Below, piece by piece: positions 19,141-30,288 of a DNA stretch of 64,000 bases. Within the stretch, counting starts at the first letter, position 1. Every line of letters starts with the position of its first letter. The stretch is from Polynucleobacter sp. JS-Polo-80-F4 (lineage in GTDB: Bacteria > Pseudomonadota > Gammaproteobacteria > Burkholderiales > Burkholderiaceae), in NCBI RefSeq assembly GCF_018881965.1, contig NZ_JACVPI010000001.1, positions 750,018 through 814,017 on the forward strand. Reading direction: 5' to 3'. Made by a program: the position numbers and the translations under genes. The notes under the pieces were generated by a model. The model searched no databases. It had not been told where the DNA came from and saw only the letters and a program-made list of their open reading frames with translations.

Positions 19141-20613
19141 TTAACCAAGCTTTTTACGCAAGAGCTCATTGACCTGACCAGGATTTGCTTTGCCTTGAGA
19201 AGCTTTCATAATTTGGCCAACAAGGGCGTTGAATGCCTTCTCTTTGCCAGAGCGGAATTCCTCAACGGATTTCTGGTTAGCCGCCAAGACTTGATCGATG
19301 ATGGCTTCAATTGCGCCGCTATCACTAATTTGCTTCAATCCTTTGGCATCAATGATCTGATCAACTGTACTGATGACCTTACCTGCAATAGCCTCTTCCC
19401 AAAGAATGGCAAAGATATCTTTTGCAATCTTGTTAGATATAGTCCCATCGGCTACGCGCGTCAGTAATGGCGCCAAATGGTCGGCCTTTAACGGCGCATC
19501 TGCAACTGCAATGCCCGCACGATTTACAGAGGAGGCAAATTCACCGGCAATTAAATTAGCGGCTGCTTTTGCTAATGGCTTGCCTACGATTGCTAACAGC
19601 TCTTCAAATACTTTTGCAGTATCGCGGTCTTGCGTAAGCAACTGTGCATCGTATGCGCTTAAACCAAATTCACTTTGCCACTGCTCACGCAGCTGGGCCG
19701 GCAGTGCAGGCATCTTGCTACGTACATCTGCAATCCATGCGTCATCGATCACTACTGGCAATAAATCGGGATCCGGGAAGTAGCGATAGTCATTAGCATC
19801 TTCTTTGCTGCGCATGCTGCGCGTTTCACCACGATCAGGGTCATATAAGCGCGTCTCCTGAACAACGATGCCACCATCTTCAATGAGTTCGATTTGACGA
19901 CGCACTTCATATTGAATGGCTTCCTCTAAGAAGCGGAAAGAGTTTAAGTTTTTGATTTCGCAACGGGTGCCAAATTCAGCCTGACCTTTGGGGCGAACTG
20001 AAACGTTCGCATCGCAACGGAAAGAGCCCTCTTGCATATTGCCGTCACAAACTCCCAGCCACACCACCAGGCTATGTAAAGCCTTGGCATAGGCAACGGC
20101 CTCAGCAGCACTACGCATCACTGGCTCAGTAACGATCTCGAGGAGTGGCGTACCAGCACGATTTAAATCGATACCGCTAGATGGTTCGCCATGAGGGCCC
20201 GTAAAACCCTCCTCATGGACCGACTTACCAGCATCTTCTTCCATGTGGGCGCGTGTGAGCTCAACTACCTTCACTTCGTCGCCCACCAAGATTTCAAGAT
20301 GACCGCCAACAACGACTGGAATTTCCATCTGGCTGATTTGATAACCCTTAGGTAGATCAGGATAGAAATAGTTCTTGCGGGCAAAGATGCTCGCTGGCGA
20401 AATCTTTGCATTTACTGCTAAACCAAAACGAATCGCATGCTCCACTGCTTGACGATTTAGCACCGGCAATACTCCTGGCAACGCTAGATCCACTGCACAT
20501 GCTTGTGTATTTGGCGCTGCGCCAAATCGTGTGCTTGCGCCACTAAAAATCTTGGATTGGGTTTGTAACTGCGCGTGGGTCTCTAGACCAATAACGACTT
20601 CCCATTGCATCAT
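19141..20613 (-). CDS. gatB: Asp-tRNA(Asn)/Glu-tRNA(Gln) amidotransferase subunit B
   Basis: About 490 aa. GatCAB converts mischarged Glu-tRNA(Gln) or Asp-tRNA(Asn) to the amide form; GatB is the kinase and tRNA-binding subunit. The start [13 protein letters not shown] and the block [12 protein letters not shown] are diagnostic, and a C-terminal YqeY-like tail ends in [12 protein letters not shown]. The start is ATG 20613 or the adjacent ATG 20610; GAGGTGGC lies just upstream, and the ATGATG overlaps the gatA stop, so translation is coupled. Gene order is gatC-gatA-gatB. Confidence 0.97.
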   Translation of the reverse strand: MMQWEVVIGLETHAQLQTQSKIFSGASTRFGAAPNTQACAVDLALPGVLPVLNRQAVEHAIRFGLAVNAKISPASIFARKNYFYPDLPKGYQISQMEIPVVVGGHLEILVGDEVKVVELTRAHMEEDAGKSVHEEGFTGPHGEPSSGIDLNRAGTPLLEIVTEPVMRSAAEAVAYAKALHSLVVWLGVCDGNMQEGSFRCDANVSVRPKGQAEFGTRCEIKNLNSFRFLEEAIQYEVRRQIELIEDGGIVVQETRLYDPDRGETRSMRSKEDANDYRYFPDPDLLPVVIDDAWIADVRSKMPALPAQLREQWQSEFGLSAYDAQLLTQDRDTAKVFEELLAIVGKPLAKAAANLIAGEFASSVNRAGIAVADAPLKADHLAPLLTRVADGTISNKIAKDIFAILWEEAIAGKVISTVDQIIDAKGLKQISDSGAIEAIIDQVLAANQKSVEEFRSGKEKAFNALVGQIMKASQGKANPGQVNELLRKKLG

Positions 20614-22127
20614 GCCACCTCGCTTGCTTGACGCAAATGCCAATCACTGGCTTGCTGATATTGATGGGCGACCTGTAATAAGCGCGCCTCAGAAAAATAA
20701 TTGCCAATTAACTGCATACCGATAGGTAGGTTGTTTGCATTAAATCCGCACGGCACACTCATCGCAGGCAAGCCGGCTAAGTTCGTTGAGAGCGTATAAA
20801 TATCTTCTAAATACATTTGCACCGGATCTTTTGACTTCTCACCTAAACGCCAGGCCACATCAGGGGCTACAGGGCCGAGGATGACATCGCATTGATTAAA
20901 TGCAGCTTGAAAATCCGCCGCAATGATGCGACGAATCTTTTGTGCCTGAAGATAGTAAGCGTCGTAGTAACCATGGCACAGAACATATGTGCCAATCATG
21001 ATGCGGCGCTTCACTTCTGCACCAAAACCTTCAGTGCGTGACTTGGCATACATATCATTGAGATCACGATATTCATTGGCGCGATACCCATAACGCACAC
21101 CATCAAAGCGGCTCAAGTTACTCGATGCTTCTGCTGGAGCTAAAACGTAATACACCGGAATGGATAACTTCGTTTTTGGCAAACTCACTTCAATTAATGT
21201 TGCGCCCAAATTTTCTAACTGCTTCGCTGCCTCGTTAACGGATTTCGCAATATCACTCGCCAATCCCTCAGCAAAAAATTCTTTTGGTAAACCAACACGT
21301 AAACCTTCTAATGGTTTTGCAGCGTTTGCATTACCTTCTTTCCAATTCTGATTGAGATAGCGGCCATAGTCTTCGCCTGAATCGGCCAATGAGGTGGAAT
21401 CACGTGGATCATGTGAAGACATGGCGGATAGCAACAAGGCGCAGTCTTCAGCAGTCTTGCCCATAGGACCTGCTTGATCAAGCGAAGAGGCATAGGCAAT
21501 CATGCCGTAGCGTGACACGCGCCCATAACTGGGCTTAATTCCAGTTAAGCCGCAAAAAGCCGCAGGCTGACGAATTGAGCCGCCCGTATCGGTACCAGTA
21601 GCGATAGGAGCTAGCCCTGCAGCAACGGCTGCTGCTGAACCACCAGAGGAACCGCCGGCTACGTGAGCAGCATTCCAGGGGTTTAGAACTGGCCCAAAGG
21701 CAGAGTTTTCGTTGGAGGAGCCCATGGCGAATTCATCCATATTGGTTTTACCCAAACAGACCATTCCAGCCCCATGGGGATTGTTTTCATCAGGAATTCC
21801 CAGATTGGCGACCACGGTGGCATCGAAAGGGCTCTGGTATCCAGACAAGATTTTGGAGGCTGCTGTCGACTTCCAGCCGCGCGTTACGAAGACATCTTTG
21901 TGGGCTACCGGGATACCAGTTAACTTACCAGCTTTTCCAGAAGCAATGAGCTTATCTGCTTTATTTGCTTGCTCTAAGCTTAAGTGAGCATTCACATCAA
22001 GATATGCATTCCACTGTTTTCCAGCCTCAATACGGTCTAAAAAGTACTGGGTTAACTCGGTGCTGGAAACCTCTTTAGCAGCAAGCGCTTTTGCCATTAA
22101 GGCGATGGGGGTGTTGTGCCAACTCAT
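20610..22127 (-). CDS. gatA: Asp-tRNA(Asn)/Glu-tRNA(Gln) amidotransferase subunit A
   Basis: 505 aa. The amidase-signature subunit releases ammonia from glutamine. The Ser-cisSer-Lys triad is visible: Lys in PVAHKDVF, then the glycine/serine-rich [16 protein letters not shown] and [15 protein letters not shown]. Length is usual. Its start overlaps the gatC stop by 4 bp. Identification is firm. Confidence 0.98.
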   Translation of the reverse strand: MSWHNTPIALMAKALAAKEVSSTELTQYFLDRIEAGKQWNAYLDVNAHLSLEQANKADKLIASGKAGKLTGIPVAHKDVFVTRGWKSTAASKILSGYQSPFDATVVANLGIPDENNPHGAGMVCLGKTNMDEFAMGSSNENSAFGPVLNPWNAAHVAGGSSGGSAAAVAAGLAPIATGTDTGGSIRQPAAFCGLTGIKPSYGRVSRYGMIAYASSLDQAGPMGKTAEDCALLLSAMSSHDPRDSTSLADSGEDYGRYLNQNWKEGNANAAKPLEGLRVGLPKEFFAEGLASDIAKSVNEAAKQLENLGATLIEVSLPKTKLSIPVYYVLAPAEASSNLSRFDGVRYGYRANEYRDLNDMYAKSRTEGFGAEVKRRIMIGTYVLCHGYYDAYYLQAQKIRRIIAADFQAAFNQCDVILGPVAPDVAWRLGEKSKDPVQMYLEDIYTLSTNLAGLPAMSVPCGFNANNLPIGMQLIGNYFSEARLLQVAHQYQQASDWHLRQASEVA

Positions 22128-22417
22128 TCGATCACCCTTGGCACCAAGAAATAGCCGTCGTGCTCTGCAGGGGCTGATTGCATGTTTTCAGCACGATGAT
22201 CCGACTCGGTAACCTGGTCAACACGCATGGGTTGTGCCAAATCACGCAAAAAGAGGATTGGGTGTGCCAAAGGCTCAAGACCAGTTGTATCAACGGCCTG
22301 CATTTCCTCAACCAAGGAAAAAATAGCCTGCAATTGAGGCAAAACTGCCTCTGCTTCTGCCTGATTTAATTCAAGCCTAGATAGGTGCGCAATGCGCTGG
22401 ACATCATCAAGTTTCAT
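22124..22417 (-). CDS. gatC: Asp-tRNA(Asn)/Glu-tRNA(Gln) amidotransferase subunit C
   Basis: 97 aa. This small subunit stabilises GatA-GatB. The family signature [18 protein letters not shown] at the N-terminus and [13 protein letters not shown] near the middle match GatC. It is the first gene of the gatCAB operon and is divergent from mreB, with 59 bp between start codons that must hold both promoters. Confidence 0.96.
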   Translation of the reverse strand: MKLDDVQRIAHLSRLELNQAEAEAVLPQLQAIFSLVEEMQAVDTTGLEPLAHPILFLRDLAQPMRVDQVTESDHRAENMQSAPAEHDGYFLVPRVIE

Positions 22418-22452
22418 GGGACGAGAGTATCATTCCTATATATTTTCATTAA

Positions 22453-23520
<1,068 letters not shown>

Positions 23521-23544
23521 GCGACATACACGTCGAACAGGGAA

Positions 23545-24477
23545 TTGCAACATAGCGCTCCACCACTTTTCAGACAGGGCATTCCGGCCTTACTTAAACT
23601 GATTGTCTGTCTGTCGATCAGCATCGCTCTGATGCTGATCGATTTTCGCTTCAAGGCGCTCGACCCCATTCGCAATAACGTCAATTGGATTTTGCGTCCA
23701 CTTGAATATGTCATGATGGCTCCACGAAATGCATTCGAAGCGACATCAGAATATTTCACAACAAGATCAACTCTTGATCAAGAAAACCAGGTAATGAAGG
23801 TTCGTCAGGCAGAACTCTCTTTGCTAGCAAATCAATCTGAATTTTTAATGGTGGAAAACCAAAACCTGCGCGAGCTAATGACTTTGCAAAAACAGGTTCC
23901 CTTCAAAACATTGCCAGTAGAAATTCTGTTTAATCCACCTAATCCGATTTCGCAACGTATCGTCATTAATCGCGGCAGTAACGATGGGCTTAAGCTTGGC
24001 AACCCGATTGCCAATGATTCCGGCATCTTGGGTCAGGTGGTTCGCCTGTATGAGCGCTCAGCTGAGGCCTCCCTTTTAGAAGATCGTGATTTTGCAGTTC
24101 CTGTCCAAGTTGCACGTAACGGACTTCGTGCTGCTGTATTTGGCGCAGGGCGCGGCAACCCTCTGGAGTTGCGCTATTTACCAGTAGCCAGCGACCTAGA
24201 GGTTGGTGATATTTTGCTGACCTCGGGAATCGACGGTGTTTATCCCCCGGGTTTTGCTGTGGCGGTGATTAGCAAAATTGAGCGTAATGCTGATAAAAAT
24301 TCTTCCAATGTATTTTGCGTGCCAGTTGCCGCAGTCAATCGCTATCGTCAAGCGCTTGCCTTGTTGTATGACCCACAGTTTGACGCCAAGGCACCAGCAA
24401 GCAACAAATCACCTACTGGCACTCCTTTGACCAATACACCAGGTAGACGGCAAACTCGCGCGCGGGGAATGCAATGA
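23545..24477 (+). CDS. mreC: Rod shape-determining protein MreC
   Basis: 310 aa. A bitopic membrane protein that links MreB to the periplasmic wall synthases. One membrane segment (about residues 13-32, LLKLIVCLSISIALML) is followed by a coiled coil (about 75-110) and two beta domains with NRGSNDGLKLGNPI and LLTSGIDGVYPPGF. The start is TTG 23545 (MQHSAPPLFRQG), supported by CAGGGAA upstream and by the family N-terminus. It overlaps mreD by 4 bp. Confidence 0.95.
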   Translation: MQHSAPPLFRQGIPALLKLIVCLSISIALMLIDFRFKALDPIRNNVNWILRPLEYVMMAPRNAFEATSEYFTTRSTLDQENQVMKVRQAELSLLANQSEFLMVENQNLRELMTLQKQVPFKTLPVEILFNPPNPISQRIVINRGSNDGLKLGNPIANDSGILGQVVRLYERSAEASLLEDRDFAVPVQVARNGLRAAVFGAGRGNPLELRYLPVASDLEVGDILLTSGIDGVYPPGFAVAVISKIERNADKNSSNVFCVPVAAVNRYRQALALLYDPQFDAKAPASNKSPTGTPLTNTPGRRQTRARGMQ

Positions 24478-24998
24478 TCGATTTCCAGAGCGGCTACATT
24501 CTGCGTCCGGTAAATCCGGTTTTCATTTATTTCAGCTTGTTTTGTGCGCTGCTATTAAACCTATTGCCGATTGGCAATTATGGTTGGGTGCCGGACTGGT
24601 TAATTTTGTGCATCGTGTTTTGGAATATTCATCAACATCGCTATGTGAGTGTGATCACTGCCTTCATTTTGGGCTTGATGATGGATGTTCATAATTCAGA
24701 CTTATTGGGTCTGCATGCCTTTAGCTATTCCCTAGTGGCTTACGTAGCGATCTCGTGGCATCGGCGCATTGTGGCCCTTACCGTTCTGTCGCAAGCTCTA
24801 CACCTGCTGCCTATTTTCTTATTAGTGTCACTGTTTCCCGTATTGGCGCATTGGTTGCTCAGCGGAGAGCTCTATTGGTGGGCCTTAACAGGCGCAATTC
24901 AGGCCTTGATTGAAGCAATGCTATGGCCATTCGCTACACGTATTTTGCTTGCGCCGCAGCGTCGTCCTATAGATGTTGATCACAATCGACCCCTCTAA
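24474..24998 (+). CDS. mreD: Rod shape-determining protein MreD
   Basis: 174 aa with five or six hydrophobic segments. An integral membrane member of the elongasome. The family pattern PDWLILCIVFWNIHQ and FILGLMMDVHNSDLLGLHAF is clear. Its ATG overlaps the mreC stop (ATGA) and it ends 8 bp before mrdA. Confidence 0.93.
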   Translation: MIDFQSGYILRPVNPVFIYFSLFCALLLNLLPIGNYGWVPDWLILCIVFWNIHQHRYVSVITAFILGLMMDVHNSDLLGLHAFSYSLVAYVAISWHRRIVALTVLSQALHLLPIFLLVSLFPVLAHWLLSGELYWWALTGAIQALIEAMLWPFATRILLAPQRRPIDVDHNRPL

Positions 24999-25006
24999 GA
25001 AGTAGC

Positions 25007-26914
25007 ATGGTTTCTTTTAAAAAACCGGATCTCGACTCATTTCAAGAGCGCATTCATATTGCGACTTTATTTGTCACGTTTTGCTTTTTACTTCTGATCA
25101 CACGCCTGGTTTGGCTGCAGCTAGTTAGCCACGGAAAATATGCGCTCCTAGCAGAGAGCAATCGCATTGCTTTAGTGCCGGCACCTGCAAACCGCGGCCT
25201 TCTAATAGATCGCAATGGCATCGTCATTGGCCGAAATTATTCCGCGCTCACCTTGGATGTCAATGCCGAAGAGGTAAAAGGGAATGTAGATCAGCTCATT
25301 AACGATCTTTCCGAAATCATTGCCATCTCCCCCAGGGATCGTCGCAATTTCAAGCGATCGCTAGAGGATTCCCGCAATATGGGTACTTTTCCTCTACGTT
25401 CTATGCTCAACGAGACCGAAACAGCCCGTTTTATGGCCAATCGCTACCGTTTCCCTGGGGTTGAGATCCGCGCTAGAAGCTTTCGGGAGTACCCATATAA
25501 CGAATTGGCATCCCATCTGATTGGCTATATTGGGCGCGTTTCCCAAAAGGATAAGGAGCGCATGCAGGCCGAAATTGAGGGCGCCAAAGCAGACGATCCC
25601 GATGCATTACAGACCTCTTTTTTGCCAGGCATTCAGTACGTTGGCAAGATTGGCCTAGAGCAAAGTTATGAAACTGTTTTGCGTGGCGTGCCTGGATATG
25701 ATCAAGTAGAAATTACTGCGGGTGGAAAACCAGTGCGCACCCTTTCAAGCTCGCCATCAGTTCCAGGAAAAAACGTTGTTCTGTCTGTTGATATCAAGTT
25801 GCAATATTTAGTTGAGCAACTGTATGGCAATTTCCGTGGCGCGTTTGTAGCGATTGAACCAGAGACAGGCGATGTATTGGCATTTGTCTCTAAGCCTAAC
25901 TTCAATCCCAATGACTTTGTTGAGGGCATTGATTCAGTTACCTGGAAAGAGCTTAATGACTCTCCACAGAAACCGCTTTATAACCGCCCACTAAAAGGGA
26001 TCTACCCACCGGGCTCAACTTATAAACCCTTTATGGCGCTTGCGGCTTTAGAAAACAAAAAGCGTACGCCATCACAAACAATTTCTGATCCTGGTTTCTT
26101 TGATTTTGGCAATCATACTTTCCGTGATGATAAAAAAGGTGGGCACGGAATTGTCGATATGCAAAAGTCGATCGTTGAATCTTGCGATACCTACTACTAC
26201 ATGCTTGCACGCGATATGGGCGTGAACATGATGCATGACTTTATGAAGCCTCTAGGCTTTGGCCAAATTACTGGCATTGATTTACAAGGTGAAGCAAGAG
26301 GTGTTCTGCCATCCACCGAGTGGAAGAAAAATACCTTTAAAAAACCAGAGCAGCAAAAATGGTATGAAGGCGAAACAATCTCCCTTGGCATTGGCCAGGG
26401 TTACAACGCCTTCACTATTTTGCAACTAGCTCACGCTATGGCTAACGTTGCCAATAACGGCATTGTCATGAAGCCCCACCTCGTTAAAGCAATTGAAGAT
26501 CCTTTTACTCGGAATAGAGTGCTTACTACGCCGAAAGAAAGTTATCGCATTGATCTGAATGCTGAAAATATTGAAGTGATTAAAAAAGCCATGCTTGAAG
26601 TAAATATTTCGGGCACCTCTGCAGCAGCATTTAAAGGTACCGGATATCAAGTGGGCGGAAAAACTGGCACAGCCCAGGTCTTCAGTTTGAATTCAAAAGA
26701 ATATAAGCATGGCTCCACTGCAGAATTTTTACGTGATCATGCTTTGTACATTGCATTTGCGCCAGCAGAAAAGCCAACCATCGTGATTGCAATGGTTGTA
26801 GAGAATGCAGGCTTCGGCGCGCAATATGCAGCCCCGATTGCACGCAAAGCGCTGGACTTTTACATAGAGGGCAAGTGGCCTAAGGAGATTCCTGAATGGA
26901 AAAGAGCCCCTTAA
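25007..26914 (+). CDS. mrdA: Penicillin-binding protein 2, peptidoglycan D,D-transpeptidase
   Basis: 635 aa. The elongation-specific transpeptidase. It has one N-terminal membrane anchor (IATLFVTFCFLLLITRLVW), a dimerisation domain with NRGLLIDRNGIVIG, then the transpeptidase domain with the active serine in PPGSTYKPFMALAAL (SxxK), SCD as the second motif and KTGTAQVF as the third. Length is typical. It overlaps rodA by 19 bp. RodA and PBP2 form the glycosyltransferase/transpeptidase pair. Confidence 0.97.
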   Translation: MVSFKKPDLDSFQERIHIATLFVTFCFLLLITRLVWLQLVSHGKYALLAESNRIALVPAPANRGLLIDRNGIVIGRNYSALTLDVNAEEVKGNVDQLINDLSEIIAISPRDRRNFKRSLEDSRNMGTFPLRSMLNETETARFMANRYRFPGVEIRARSFREYPYNELASHLIGYIGRVSQKDKERMQAEIEGAKADDPDALQTSFLPGIQYVGKIGLEQSYETVLRGVPGYDQVEITAGGKPVRTLSSSPSVPGKNVVLSVDIKLQYLVEQLYGNFRGAFVAIEPETGDVLAFVSKPNFNPNDFVEGIDSVTWKELNDSPQKPLYNRPLKGIYPPGSTYKPFMALAALENKKRTPSQTISDPGFFDFGNHTFRDDKKGGHGIVDMQKSIVESCDTYYYMLARDMGVNMMHDFMKPLGFGQITGIDLQGEARGVLPSTEWKKNTFKKPEQQKWYEGETISLGIGQGYNAFTILQLAHAMANVANNGIVMKPHLVKAIEDPFTRNRVLTTPKESYRIDLNAENIEVIKKAMLEVNISGTSAAAFKGTGYQVGGKTGTAQVFSLNSKEYKHGSTAEFLRDHALYIAFAPAEKPTIVIAMVVENAGFGAQYAAPIARKALDFYIEGKWPKEIPEWKRAP

Positions 26915-28047
26915 TAAAAGTTAAAGGATTTTTCTTCAGCCTATTTTCTGGCCTAGACCGCCAGCTAGGCCTTATTTTACTTGGCTTAGCAGCTGTCGGC
27001 TTTTTTACATTTTTATCTGCCGGTCAAAATACTCCTGTGCAAATTGGAGATGAGCTGCGCAATCTTGCGCTCTCTTTTGTAGTGATGTGGGTTGTCTCAC
27101 GCATTCCACCCAAGTGGTTAGAGATGGGGGCAGTTTGGATTTATGGCTTTGGTGTTGCCCTTTTAATTGCGGTGGCTGTATTTGGATTAATTAAAAAAGG
27201 TGCACGTCGCTGGCTCAATATCGGCGTTGTAATTCAGCCATCTGAAATTATGAAGATCGCAATGCCATTAATGCTCGCTTGGTACTTTCAAAAGCGCGAA
27301 GGCATTCAAAAATCTTGGGACTATGGTGTTGCTGCAATCATCTTGGCAATTCCCGTCTTTTTAATTGCGCGCCAACCAGACCTAGGAACTGCACTGCTTG
27401 TTTTTGCCGCAGGGCTCTATGTCATCATTTTGGCGGGCTTGCCTTGGAAGTGGATCCTGCCGTTTGTAGGGCTGGGTGTTATTGGTATTTTGTTAATTAT
27501 TATTTTCGGCAGAACGATTTGCGCTCATGACGTGGTGTGGCCATTTGTTCATGACTATCAAAAACATCGTATCTGTACTTTGCTTGACCCTACCAGCGAC
27601 CCATTAGGAAAAGGTTTTCATACAATTCAATCGATGATTGCAATTGGATCTGGCGGGTTCTTTGGAAAAGGTTGGTTTCAAGGAACTCAAGCGCACTTGG
27701 AATTTATTCCGGAAAAACATACCGACTTTGTATTTGCTGTTTTTTCAGAAGAATTTGGCTTACTAGGCAACCTAGTATTGTTGGGGCTTTTCTTCGCATT
27801 GATTAAGCGCGGTCTTGCGATCTCTGCAAGCGCCCCAAATTTATTTACCCGATTACTTGGTGCAGCAGTTACTTTAATTTTCTTCACCTATGCATTTGTG
27901 AATATTGGCATGGTGAGCGGTCTGTTGCCAGTAGTTGGTGTCCCATTGCCATTCATTAGCTATGGTGGCACTGCATTAGTCACACTTGGATTTGGCGCAG
28001 GAATCTTAATGAGTATTCATCGTCACCGCCGTTTGGTACAAAGCTAA
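26896..28047 (+). CDS. rodA: Peptidoglycan glycosyltransferase RodA (SEDS family)
   Basis: 383 aa, about ten membrane helices. It polymerises lipid II during elongation together with PBP2. Conserved SEDS blocks seen are KKGARRWLNIG, QPSEIMKIAMPLMLAWYF, QPDLGTALLVF, FIPEKHTDFVFAVFSEEFG and PLPFISYGGTALV. Last gene of the elongasome operon, followed by a bidirectional terminator at 28093-28120. Confidence 0.97.
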   Translation: MEKSPLIKVKGFFFSLFSGLDRQLGLILLGLAAVGFFTFLSAGQNTPVQIGDELRNLALSFVVMWVVSRIPPKWLEMGAVWIYGFGVALLIAVAVFGLIKKGARRWLNIGVVIQPSEIMKIAMPLMLAWYFQKREGIQKSWDYGVAAIILAIPVFLIARQPDLGTALLVFAAGLYVIILAGLPWKWILPFVGLGVIGILLIIIFGRTICAHDVVWPFVHDYQKHRICTLLDPTSDPLGKGFHTIQSMIAIGSGGFFGKGWFQGTQAHLEFIPEKHTDFVFAVFSEEFGLLGNLVLLGLFFALIKRGLAISASAPNLFTRLLGAAVTLIFFTYAFVNIGMVSGLLPVVGVPLPFISYGGTALVTLGFGAGILMSIHRHRRLVQS

Positions 28048-28092
28048 CTTAACGAGAGACTGTGTATTTGTTTATTTAGATTCTGAGGAAAT

Positions 28093-28120
28093 AAAAAAGC
28101 CCGGCATGCCGGGCTTTTTT
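28093..28120. terminator. Bidirectional intrinsic terminator between rodA and HU
   Basis: AAAAAAGCCCGGC, a short centre and GCCGGGCTTTTTT form a fully self-complementary sequence with A/T runs on both ends. It can end the rodA operon on the plus strand and the HU gene on the minus strand, 16 bp past the HU stop. Confidence 0.9.
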
Positions 28121-28136
28121 ATCAACAAAGGAAGAA

Positions 28137-28421
28137 TTACTTCTTACGCTTGTTAACTGAATCTTTAAATGCTTTACCAGCAGAAAACTTAACAGTTTTT
28201 GCAGCAGCAATTTTGAGTGGCTCGCCAGTTTTTGGGTTACGACCCATACGTGCAGCACGTTTGCCAGAAGCAAAAGTACCAAAGCCGATCAGTTGTACTG
28301 AGTCACCTTTAGTAACAGCTTTAATGATTGTCTCGATAGCAGAATTCAATGCGAATTCAGCTTTGGCTTTAGAAATCTCCGCGTCGTCAGCAATCGCTGC
28401 GATTAGTTCGGCTTTGTTCAA
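28137..28421 (-). CDS. hup: Nucleoid-associated DNA-binding protein HU
   Basis: 94 aa. A histone-like dimer that bends DNA and compacts the nucleoid. The family pattern is complete: [34 protein letters not shown] with the DNA-binding arm, and [15 protein letters not shown] start at TTG 28421, with AAGGAGC six bases upstream; the open frame extends to 28457 but would add 12 residues the family lacks. A terminator lies just downstream. Confidence 0.96.
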   Translation of the reverse strand: MNKAELIAAIADDAEISKAKAEFALNSAIETIIKAVTKGDSVQLIGFGTFASGKRAARMGRNPKTGEPLKIAAAKTVKFSAGKAFKDSVNKRKK

Positions 28422-28534
28422 GTGAAGCTCCTTATAGATATTGATGTCAGCGCACATTACGCTTACATGATTTTAACCACAAAAAATTACAAAAATAAAG
28501 TTGCGTTACAGCAATTTTTTACAACGACTACAAA

Positions 28535-28900
28535 TTACTCATCTAAAACGGTGATATCAGAAACAAAATACTCGGTATCGCCAAAACAAGAGGTTGGCAA
28601 GCCAATGTGTTGCTCATACTTTAAGGCAACTTTTTTGCCTAAATTAGCATTTATTTTCTGCGCCACAGCATCTTCACGCACCGTAAAGAGGAATTTTTCA
28701 GACATCGTGCCCGGCATAGAAACCATCGCCAATTCACCTTCCCAGGTTTTGCATACATAGCCACGATTGGAGAATTTCTGCACATATCCTGCGCGCTCAC
28801 CACTTCCGTAGCTCCAAGTTAGCATTCCCCATGTATAGACCGAAATACCCACTAACCCAATTAAAACAAGGCTTAAGAGCCACTTTATAAAGCTATTCAT
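28535..28900 (-). CDS. Small membrane-anchored protein of unknown function
   Basis: 121 aa from ATG 28900, which has AAGGAAA upstream. One N-terminal membrane helix (about residues 5-25, WLLSLVLIGLVGISVYTWG) is followed by a polar domain probably outside the membrane, with two cysteines (YVCKTW and TSCFGD). The C-terminal part ends in EYFVSDITVLDE. I do not recognise the family. It lies upstream of HU on the same strand, but the 113-bp gap suggests HU has its own promoter. Confidence 0.7.
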   Translation of the reverse strand: MNSFIKWLLSLVLIGLVGISVYTWGMLTWSYGSGERAGYVQKFSNRGYVCKTWEGELAMVSMPGTMSEKFLFTVREDAVAQKINANLGKKVALKYEQHIGLPTSCFGDTEYFVSDITVLDE

Positions 28901-29051
28901 CAGAATTTCCTTGGTAAATCTACACATAAACCCTTAGCGGGTCCTGATATCTTCTATACGCAGTATATGTGCATCCCAGCGGAAGAAATAGTCTAATTAG
29001 CAGCGACATACAAATTAAAATACTAGCAATTACCTCACTTAGACAAAGCCC

Positions 29052-29954
29052 ATGGAAATTCGCCACATCATCTTTTTTATTTTTGTAGCCTCCGCGGTCT
29101 ATGTTTATTTTCGTGGAAAGGTTCGTTTTGGGGTTGTCAGATCTCTTACCGACTATCAAGTACTTTTGGCGCCAGTAAATGCGCTTTTATATCTATTCTC
29201 GAAAGTGAAGCCTGGCGCCTATATTCCAGTAAATCAATTTCCAGAGATGAAACCCATCCAAGATAACTGGGAAATGATTCGCCAAGAGGCTCTTTCCTTA
29301 CAAGAAGGTGGCTCGATTGCAGCGGCCACTGGTTATAACGATATTGGCTTTAATTCCTTCTTTCGCACTGGCTGGAAGCGTTTTCACCTTTGCTGGTACG
29401 GAAAAGAGGTGCCATCAGCCCAAGCAAAGTGTCCTAAAACAGTGGCGCTCCTAAAATCCATCCCCTCCGTCAAAGCCGCTATGTTCGCCTCCCTGCCGCC
29501 CGGCGCAACGCTTGTACGCCACCGCGACCCCTATGCCGGCTCTTTGCGCTATCACATTGGCCTGGTGACGCCCAATGATCCTAAGTGCTTTATTAATGTG
29601 GATGGGGAACGTTATTTCTGGAAAGATGGCGAAGCAGTCATGTTTGATGAAACCTACATTCATTTCGCCGCCAACGAAACAGATCAGCAAAGAATCATTT
29701 TGTTTTGCGATGTAGAGCGCCCCGTATACACCAAAGTAGTTGAGCTATTTAATCGCTGGTTTGGGCGCTATGTCATGAGCGCCGCTGCATCCCAAAATGT
29801 TGAAGGTGAAAAAATAGGCTTTGTAAATGTTCTGTTTACCTACTTCTACCATCTTCGTGCTCAAGCCAAAAAGTTAAAAGCAAAACATCGCTCCGTTTAT
29901 TACGTAGGCAAATGGGTTCTCATTCTGGGAATTTTGTGGGCAATTTTCTGGTAA
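29052..29954 (+). CDS. Aspartyl/asparaginyl beta-hydroxylase family, LpxO-like lipid A hydroxylase
   Basis: 300 aa. LpxO-type Fe(II)/2-oxoglutarate dioxygenases add a 2-hydroxyl to a lipid A acyl chain at the inner membrane. Seen are an N-terminal membrane helix, the metal ligands in VRHRDPYAGSLRYHIGL (HxD), the second His in YIHFAANETDQQRIIL with the Arg that binds 2-oxoglutarate, and a C-terminal membrane segment (WVLILGILWAIFW). A third lipid A acyltransferase lies 1 kb downstream, which supports an envelope role. The exact substrate is inferred. Confidence 0.85.
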   Translation: MEIRHIIFFIFVASAVYVYFRGKVRFGVVRSLTDYQVLLAPVNALLYLFSKVKPGAYIPVNQFPEMKPIQDNWEMIRQEALSLQEGGSIAAATGYNDIGFNSFFRTGWKRFHLCWYGKEVPSAQAKCPKTVALLKSIPSVKAAMFASLPPGATLVRHRDPYAGSLRYHIGLVTPNDPKCFINVDGERYFWKDGEAVMFDETYIHFAANETDQQRIILFCDVERPVYTKVVELFNRWFGRYVMSAAASQNVEGEKIGFVNVLFTYFYHLRAQAKKLKAKHRSVYYVGKWVLILGILWAIFW

Positions 29955-29969
29955 GCCCAAACTTCAGTT

Positions 29970-30266
29970 TTATGGGCTCAATAACTGAACAATTTGTTCA
30001 GGACTAATGGGGCCCCAGATTTCCACTCGTTTCTGACGGCTATTTTGACCAGAAACAAATTGAATCTGCTTTTGTGGCACTCTTAATTGCTTTGAAAGCC
30101 ACGCCAATAAAAGCTCGTTGGCCTTATTTTCGAGGGCCGGCGCCTTGAGAGAAATTTTGAGGCAGCCATCATGAAGGCCAACGACCTTGGTTACCTTTGC
30201 TCCTGGTTGGCAATGTAAATTTAAGATAATTCCAGTGGGGGTTTGTTTTAACCAATTCGGTGTCAT
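29970..30266 (-). CDS. DUF167 (YggU-like) family protein
   Basis: 98 aa. The family pattern is LHCQPGAKVTKVVGLHDGCLKISLKAPALENKANE, given here as PGAKVTKVVG, LKISLKAP and ALENKANE, followed by VSGQNSRQKRVEIWG. DUF167 proteins are small, widespread and of unknown function. It is convergent with the LpxO-like gene and divergent from carbonic anhydrase, with 22 bp between starts. Confidence 0.9.
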   Translation of the reverse strand: MTPNWLKQTPTGIILNLHCQPGAKVTKVVGLHDGCLKISLKAPALENKANELLLAWLSKQLRVPQKQIQFVSGQNSRQKRVEIWGPISPEQIVQLLSP

Positions 30267-30288
30267 TAAAGTACTTTAAACTGAAAGC